A stretch of 64,000 nt of DNA from an uncultured Opitutales bacterium. GTDB lineage: Bacteria > Verrucomicrobiota > Verrucomicrobiia > Opitutales > Intestinicryptomonadaceae. The position numbers were made by a program, and so were the translations under genes. The stretch lies in assembly GCA_944389885.1 (NCBI GenBank), contig CALXNZ010000007.1, positions 31,568 to 95,567 of the forward strand, given 5' to 3'. The notes beneath the pieces were generated by a model. The model made no database searches, had not been told where the DNA came from, and was given only the letters and a program-made list of their open reading frames with translations. This document shows, piece by piece, positions 59,522 to 64,000 of this stretch; the stretch's first letter is position 1; each line of letters begins with the position of its first letter.

Positions 59522-59572
59522 CGCATAAGTTTGGGACGCGGTGTTTTGCGGCCTGTGCTTTTTGTATATTCA

Positions 59573-61237
59573 ATGAAAGTAATAGACTCCAAAATTATAG
59601 ACAGCGGATACGACAAGTTTGAAAAACTCCGTATTCTGGAATGGAATCTCGCTTATGCCGCGGTTCGCGGGCTATCTGAAAATTCCTCGCGCGAGCAGAT
59701 ATTTGATTATTCCTTGGGGAAGCGCATGGATAGGGCTACGGTGCTTGGGGCGGCTCTCGCTATAAAGGAGTATATTCAAGCGAATTTTGGGGACGAGGAG
59801 CGCATAGGCATAGCTCTGCCTTCCTGCATACCGGGAATACTTGTAAATTTGGCGGTTCAGATGGCCGGCAAGGTCAGCGTAAATCTCAACTTCACTCTCG
59901 GCCCCGAATCTGCGGCGGCGTGTTTGCGCAAAGCCGGAATAAGAACCGTAATAGGCTCCAACAAGGTAAAAGAAAAAGTCCTGCAGCATTATTCGGACTA
60001 TCCTTGGGGGGATAGGTTCATCGATGTGGGAGATATGTTGAAGCGCATAGGAAAAAAGCGCATAGTCCCCAAAGTCATAGCGGTAAAATTGCTTCCGTGG
60101 CGAATGACTGCGGCAATATTCGGCATTCCGAAATACGGTGGAAACAAAGAGGCGTCCATAATTTTTACAAGCGGAAGCGAGGGTGAACCAAAAGCCGCTG
60201 TGTTGACGCATCGCAACATAATCGCGAATTGCGTGCAGATGAGCCAAATAGGGATAGTCTGGCCGGGCGACGCAACTTTGCATGCAAATCTTCCGCTCTT
60301 TCACAGTTTTGGTCAAAGCATTCAAGTGTGGTTTTGCTCCATATTCGGCGTAAGACAGGTGGCGGTGCAAAGCCCTCTTGAAGTCCAGTCGAATCTCGAC
60401 GCAATACGGGAGGGAGGCTCCACATTGATGATAAGCACCCCGACCTTCTTGCGCTCCTATTACAAGAAGGCGACTCCCGCTGATCTCGGCAAATTGCAAT
60501 ATGTAATCGGCGGGGCCGAAAAAACTCCAGACGGCTTTATAGAGGCATGGGAGGGAAAATTCCCGTCCGTGCGCTATCTGGCCGGATACGGTTTAACCGA
60601 GGCTTCTCCGGTTGTTGCGGTAAATCTTCCCGAAGGTTTGAAGAGGGGAAAAATGTGTCCGCAGCCAAGCTCGTCGAAATCTGAGAGCGTGGGCGAAATA
60701 TTTCCGGGATTGCAGGCTGCCGTGGTGTCTCCGGAGACCGGAGAGCGCCTTAATATTGGAGAGACAGGCATACTGCAACTTAGGGGAGCCAGCATTTTCC
60801 CCGGGTATCTTAATATGCCGGAGGTAAATAGGGAGCGCATCGTTGACGGTTGGTTGAATACGGGAGATTTGGCGTCTTTGGATTCCGACGGGTTCATATT
60901 TATCAAGGGAAGGCTGTCGAGATTCTCTAAAATAGGCGGAGAAATGGTGCCGCATACCGGAATCGAGGAGGCTGTGGAAAGAGCCTTGAATATAGAGAAC
61001 TCGGACGAGCCTAAAATAGCCGTAGGCTCTAAAATAGACCCGGCAAAGGGCGAAGTTCTCGTTTTGCTCGCGGCTATGGACATAGATATGACAGCTTTGC
61101 GGAAAGCCCTTATGAAAGCCGGACAGCCCAATTTATGGATTCCGCGCAAGATGATGCGCGTGGAAAAAATCCCGCTTTTAGCAACAGGCAAGCTCGATCT
61201 TGGAAAGATAAGAAAAATTTGCATGGCGGCCGATTGA
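59573..61237 (+). CDS. AMP-forming acyl-CoA/acyl-ACP synthetase (Aas-like)
   Basis: 554 residues from the ATG at 59573 (MKVIDSKIIDSGYDKFEKLR). It activates a fatty or other acid with ATP, then passes it to CoA or ACP. The P-loop is FTSGSEGEPKAAVLTH. GYGLTEASPVVAVN, GWLNTGDLASLDSDGF, and KIGGEMVPHTGIEE follow; the catalytic lysine is in LLATGKLDLGKI near the end. The GGEMVPH segment resembles the synthetase part of Aas (2-acylglycerophosphoethanolamine pathway). A longer frame from 59492 is possible. Fumarase follows after 58 bases. Confidence 0.88.
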   Translation: MKVIDSKIIDSGYDKFEKLRILEWNLAYAAVRGLSENSSREQIFDYSLGKRMDRATVLGAALAIKEYIQANFGDEERIGIALPSCIPGILVNLAVQMAGKVSVNLNFTLGPESAAACLRKAGIRTVIGSNKVKEKVLQHYSDYPWGDRFIDVGDMLKRIGKKRIVPKVIAVKLLPWRMTAAIFGIPKYGGNKEASIIFTSGSEGEPKAAVLTHRNIIANCVQMSQIGIVWPGDATLHANLPLFHSFGQSIQVWFCSIFGVRQVAVQSPLEVQSNLDAIREGGSTLMISTPTFLRSYYKKATPADLGKLQYVIGGAEKTPDGFIEAWEGKFPSVRYLAGYGLTEASPVVAVNLPEGLKRGKMCPQPSSSKSESVGEIFPGLQAAVVSPETGERLNIGETGILQLRGASIFPGYLNMPEVNRERIVDGWLNTGDLASLDSDGFIFIKGRLSRFSKIGGEMVPHTGIEEAVERALNIENSDEPKIAVGSKIDPAKGEVLVLLAAMDIDMTALRKALMKAGQPNLWIPRKMMRVEKIPLLATGKLDLGKIRKICMAAD

Positions 61238-61295
61238 TAGTTTTGAATCGCTATGCCGCTGGGCAGGTAGATATAACTTTTAACACAGAAATAAT

Positions 61296-62918
61296 ATGGC
61301 AAATCCTCCTCCGTTTAAATATCAGAAAATGTTCCCGTTAGGCAAGGACGATACAAAGTATGTCTTGCTGACATCTGATTATGTTTCAACCGCCGAATTT
61401 GAAGGCCGTAAAATAGTAAGGGTTCACCCCGAAGGGCTCACGCTTTTGGCGAGAACTGCAATGCGCAATGTGGCGTTCTTTTTGAGGCCGGCCCACTTGA
61501 AGCTTGTCGCGGAGATACTCGACGATCCCGAGGCTTCCGAAAACGACAAAAGCGTGGCTCTTACAATGCTTAGAAATGCTGAAGTTGCAGCTATGGGAAA
61601 GCTGCCCTTCTGCCAAGATACGGGAACTGCCACTATAATAGGGAAAAAAGGGCAGGGCATATGGACGGGCGTGTGCGACGAGGAATATCTCTCAAAAGGC
61701 GTTTACGACTGCTATACGCAGGAGAACCTCAGATACTCTCAAAACGCTCCTTTAGATATGTGGAAAGAGGTAAATACCGGTTGCAATCTTCCGGCCCAGA
61801 TAGACCTCTATGCCACGGATTCCGACAAGTACGAATTCTTGTTTGTTGCAAAAGGCGGCGGCTCTGCAAATAAAACCTATCTCTATCAGGAGACAAAAGC
61901 CATAATAACTCCGGAACGTTTGGTTCCGTTTATGGTTGAGAAAATGCGCGGACTCGGCACTGCGGCGTGCCCGCCGTACCACATCGCCTTTGTCGTCGGC
62001 GGAACGAGCGCTGAGGTTTGCCTTAAAACGGTAAAACTTGCCTCCACGAAATACCTCGACAATCTTCCAACCAAGGGTAATGAGCTCGGCCATGCTTTCC
62101 GCGACGTGGAGCTCGAGAAAAAGCTATTGGAAGAAGCCAGAAAACTCGGGATTGGAGCGCAATTCGGAGGTAAAAACTTCGCCCTCGACGTGCGCGTGAT
62201 AAGAATGCCCCGCCATGGCGCAAGTTGTCCCATAGGCCTTGGCGTTTCCTGCTCGGCCGATAGAAACGTTAAAGCTAAAATCGACGAGAACGGAATTTGG
62301 ATAGAAGAGCTTGAAACCGATCCCGGCAAATATATTCCGGCGAGATATCGCAGCGTAAACACCTCTGACGGCGCCGTGCCGATAGATCTCAATCGCCCAA
62401 TGCCGGAGATACTCGCGGATTTGTCAAAATATCCGGTGAAGACGCGGCTCAAACTCAGCGGCACGATTATCGTAGGGCGCGATATCGCCCACGCCAAGCT
62501 CAAGGAGCGTCTCGATCGCGGGGAGCCTCTGCCGGATTATATTAAAAATCATCCGATATATTATGCCGGTCCGGCTAAAACTCCCGCCGGAATGCCGTCG
62601 GGTTCGTTCGGCCCGACAACCGCCGGGCGAATGGATTCTTATGTGGATTTATTCCAAAGCAACGGAGGCAGCCTGATTATGATTGCCAAGGGGAATCGCT
62701 CGCAGGCTGTCACTGACGCGTGCAAAAAACACGGCGGATTCTATTTGGGTTCAATAGGCGGTCCCGCGGCTTTATTGGCTAAGGAAAATATAAAAAAGGT
62801 CGAGCTTGTGGAATATCCGGAACTTGGAATGGAAGCTATTTGGAAGATAGAAGTTGTAGATTTTCCGGCTTTCATACTCGTTGACGACAAGGGAAACGAT
62901 TTCTTCCGCCAGCTATAA
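61296..62918 (+). CDS. Fumarate hydratase, class I (iron-sulphur)
   Basis: 540 residues, FumA/FumB type, which interconverts fumarate and malate. The [4Fe-4S] ligands are C106 ([10 protein letters not shown]), C225 (TAACPPYH) and C319 ([11 protein letters not shown]), matching the positions known in E. coli FumA. Class I fumarases are oxygen-sensitive, which fits an anaerobic lifestyle, as does the rubredoxin domain nearby. It has no Shine-Dalgarno sequence. It follows the Aas-like gene by 58 bases and ends at a strong stem-loop before the tRNA. Confidence 0.95.
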   Translation: MANPPPFKYQKMFPLGKDDTKYVLLTSDYVSTAEFEGRKIVRVHPEGLTLLARTAMRNVAFFLRPAHLKLVAEILDDPEASENDKSVALTMLRNAEVAAMGKLPFCQDTGTATIIGKKGQGIWTGVCDEEYLSKGVYDCYTQENLRYSQNAPLDMWKEVNTGCNLPAQIDLYATDSDKYEFLFVAKGGGSANKTYLYQETKAIITPERLVPFMVEKMRGLGTAACPPYHIAFVVGGTSAEVCLKTVKLASTKYLDNLPTKGNELGHAFRDVELEKKLLEEARKLGIGAQFGGKNFALDVRVIRMPRHGASCPIGLGVSCSADRNVKAKIDENGIWIEELETDPGKYIPARYRSVNTSDGAVPIDLNRPMPEILADLSKYPVKTRLKLSGTIIVGRDIAHAKLKERLDRGEPLPDYIKNHPIYYAGPAKTPAGMPSGSFGPTTAGRMDSYVDLFQSNGGSLIMIAKGNRSQAVTDACKKHGGFYLGSIGGPAALLAKENIKKVELVEYPELGMEAIWKIEVVDFPAFILVDDKGNDFFRQL

Positions 62919-62927
62919 TGCTCTAAT

Positions 62928-62972
62928 GGCGCAATTCCGGCCCTATGTCTTAGGTCGGATTGCGCCGTTCTT
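62928..62972 (+). terminator. Terminator after fumarase
   Basis: GGCGCAAT (62928-62935) and CCGGCC (62937-62942) pair with GGTCGG (62953-62958) and ATTGCGCC (62959-62966), with one bulged T and a G-T pair, then GTTCTTT. Very stable stem with a short T-run. Confidence 0.7.
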
Positions 62973-63005
62973 TGCGCTTTCTTGCGGCAGATGGAGAATA
63001 AAAGT

Positions 63006-63036
63006 TTGACATTTTGCCAGACCTTGCAACTATCCA
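63006..63036 (+). promoter_or_regulatory. Putative tRNA promoter
   Basis: TTGACA (63006-63011) followed by ACTATC (63029-63034, 17-base spacer) or TATCCA (63031-63036, 19-base spacer), about 20 bases before the tRNA. The ACTATA/ACTATC pattern at 17 bases is shared with the rplC promoter. Confidence 0.45.
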
Positions 63037-63054
63037 CACATATTAAATAGCACT

Positions 63055-63129
63055 GCCCCCATCGTCTAGTGGTTAGGACTCCTGAACCTCATTCAGGAAA
63101 CAGCGGTTCGAATCCGCTCGGGGGTGCCA
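63055..63129 (+). tRNA. tRNA-Glu (anticodon CTC), with C33
   Basis: 75 bases, with CCA encoded. Acceptor GCCCCCA/CGGGGGT has a G1-T72 wobble and an A7-C66 mismatch. The D arm is GTC-GAC, the anticodon stem is CCTGA/TCAGG, and the loop ACCTCAT (63086-63092) puts CTC at 63088-63090. The T arm AGCGG/CCGCT has loop TTCGAAT. Position 33 is C, not the near-universal U. Read by eye. Confidence 0.9.
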
Positions 63130-63139
63130 CTTTATTTGG

Positions 63140-63165
63140 CGGCCGCGTTTAGCGGCCGTTTTTTT
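63140..63165 (+). terminator. Terminator after tRNA-Glu
   Basis: CGGCCGC (63140-63146) pairs with GCGGCCG (63152-63158), 5-base loop, then TTTTTTT. Confidence 0.88.
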
Positions 63166-63340
63166 ATATATGTAGATTTTCGCGCATGGCAAAGCCCAAG
63201 TGGTTTAGTCAAATATAGCGTCATATGCGCTTTATATAAGTCTTTAATGCCGTTAAGATTATTTATGAGCTCCGTAGAGAGAACCGCAGAATATGTTTTC
63301 CCTTTGGAAGTTGGAATTATTATCCCATAAAAAATTTTTT
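63166..63340. other. Non-coding stretch between tRNA terminator and insertion sequence
   Basis: 175 bases, A/T-rich. The stretch from the tRNA end to the transposase gene is 308 bases; besides the terminator and the 48-base repeats I see nothing in it. A minus-strand open frame here runs through the tRNA terminator and is not credible. Confidence 0.5.
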
Positions 63341-63436
63341 GGGTCAACACCAAAGGTTGTGGAATAGGTTGATTTTTTAGATTTGTCTGGGTCAACACCA
63401 AAGGTTGTGGAATAGGTTGATTTTTTAGATTTGTCT
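63341..63436. repeat. Exact tandem repeat of the insertion sequence terminus, 2 x 48 bases
   Basis: 63341-63388 and 63389-63436 are identical, each starting GGGTCAACACC and ending AGATTTGTCT. The second copy ends one base before the transposase stop codon. The repeat looks like the terminal inverted repeat of the element, present twice. Confidence 0.9.
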
Positions 63437-63437
63437 T

Positions 63438-64000
63438 TCATAGTTTCACCCCGCATTCTACAAGTACTCTCAAGCGGTAATTTTTAAAGTTTCTGTATCC
63501 GTAGGCTCGTCTTTGGATTAGCTTCATCTTGCGGTGGAAGCCTTCTGTTATTCCGTTATTTTTTGTAAATCTCCACATTCTGATTATTGGCGCAAACCAT
63601 TCGCTTATCGTTTCCGCAAGCTTCCCAAACTCTGTCGGCGCTTCGTATCTCATCACTTTCATCATTCCCTTTAACTTCCTTATGTTATTCTTGCATTGCT
63701 TTGCCGTCTGACTCTTCTTGTTTAGCAGCTCGCATAGCTTCTCTTTAAATTCGTACGCAAGCTCTATCGCAGGGTTTTCTTTAAAGAAGTTTTTAAATCG
63801 CTCCCGCTCATGCGGCTTTAACCTTTCCTTCCTTTTCCGCAATGGATAAGTAAGCGATCTCTTCCACTTCACTTCTTCCTGCGCACTCTTACAAAATTCC
63901 ATAAAGTGATAAAGCACTAGCCATATCACATGGAACCTGTCCGCCACAATCTTAGCATTTGGAAAGCATCTTCTTACAATGCTTCGGTATCCGCTTGATA
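63438..64000 (-). CDS. ISL3-family transposase, C-terminal part (5' end outside window)
   Basis: About 187 codons are visible; the frame is open to the window edge. Segments YRSIVRRCFPNAKIVADRFH and FTKNNGITEGFHRKMKLIQRRAYGYRNFKNYRLRVL match the DDE domain of ISL3 transposases, including the final Glu of the triad (ITEGFH). A GTG at 63947 is not the real start, since the homologous sequence runs on upstream. The stop (63438-63440) lies one base from the terminal repeats. No frameshift is seen in the visible part, so the enzyme may be active. Confidence 0.88.
   Translation of the reverse strand, partial: SSGYRSIVRRCFPNAKIVADRFHVIWLVLYHFMEFCKSAQEEVKWKRSLTYPLRKRKERLKPHERERFKNFFKENPAIELAYEFKEKLCELLNKKSQTAKQCKNNIRKLKGMMKVMRYEAPTEFGKLAETISEWFAPIIRMWRFTKNNGITEGFHRKMKLIQRRAYGYRNFKNYRLRVLVECGVKL

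Larger units (their letters stand above)
63341..64000 (-). mobile_element. ISL3-type insertion sequence, one end only
   Basis: The element reaches from its terminal repeat at 63341 to beyond the window end. It comprises the duplicated 48-base terminus and a transposase reading towards it. The other inverted repeat and the flanking target duplication are outside the window, so completeness cannot be judged. Termini starting GGGTCAACACC next to an ISL3-type transposase fit the family. Confidence 0.75.

Noticed and set aside
63132..63401. Minus-strand open frame between the insertion sequence and tRNA-Glu, as a disrupted gene
   Set aside because: It runs through the stem of the tRNA terminator and the duplicated terminus; no family is recognised and the apparent 16-residue repeat follows from the 48-base DNA repeat.

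Overview
The window is one contiguous piece of a bacterial chromosome. It carries the rpoBC/str/S10/spc/alpha transcription-translation supercluster, then a housekeeping and surface-glycan region, and ends inside an insertion sequence. The gene content suggests a Gram-negative, probably anaerobic, carbohydrate-degrading member of the Verrucomicrobiota (Opitutae-like). This lineage is an inference. It rests on three PEP-CTERM surface proteins, an autotransporter-associated beta-strand repeat, a TIGR02597-like secreted protein, an LptF/G permease, an oxygen-sensitive class I fumarase, a rubredoxin domain, a secreted GH2 beta-galactosidase and a sulfatase. It was not tested by any search.

Region 1 (1-24446) holds rpoB (3' part), rpoC, rpsL, rpsG, fusA, rpsJ, then a 284-base break with a promoter-like site and a foldable leader. 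After the break come rplC, D, W, B, rpsS, a gene for a small exported protein, rplV, rpsC, rplP, rpmC, rpsQ, rplN, X, E, rpsN, H, rplF, R, rpsE, rplO, secY, map, rpsM, K, D, rpoA and rplQ, ending at a strong terminator. tuf, rpmD, adk, infA and rpmJ are missing from their usual places. RpoC has lost all four cysteines of its second zinc site, and S14 and S4 are of the zinc-free type. S11 and L17 carry long low-complexity tails.

Region 2 (24447-41921) holds a membrane zinc-ribbon protein with guaA, two RNA methyltransferases on the minus strand, pgi, and a membrane coiled-coil protein whose C-terminal domain resembles the small protein in the S10 operon. A lipoprotein follows, then a four-gene surface module (TIGR02597-like protein, short PEP-CTERM protein, O-antigen-ligase-like membrane protein, TPR-like protein), gpmA, a secreted beta-galactosidase, and a rubredoxin domain fused to a thiamine-diphosphate enzyme.

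Region 3 (41922-62966) holds a 1319-residue beta-helix PEP-CTERM protein, a GH28-like beta-helix protein, glycogen phosphorylase, glnS, a branched-chain aminotransferase and a PaaI-like thioesterase. A second large PEP-CTERM protein follows; it overlaps a secreted EEP-family phosphodiesterase/nuclease gene by 4 bases, and a secreted sulfatase comes next. After these are ybaK and an lptF/lptG permease on the minus strand, an Aas-like acyl-activating enzyme and class I fumarase.

Region 4 (62967-64000) holds a tRNA-Glu(CTC) with an unusual C33, a strong terminator, and the end of an ISL3-type insertion sequence whose terminal 48 bases are duplicated exactly in tandem.

Many genes that open transcription units start without a Shine-Dalgarno sequence, while operon-internal genes usually have one. 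Recurrent TTGACA-like -35 boxes with TA-rich -10 boxes precede several units. I found no CRISPR array, prophage or obvious defence system. The most unusual features are the exported protein inside the S10 operon, the rubredoxin-ThDP fusion, the zinc-site loss in RpoC, and the surface-protein modules.
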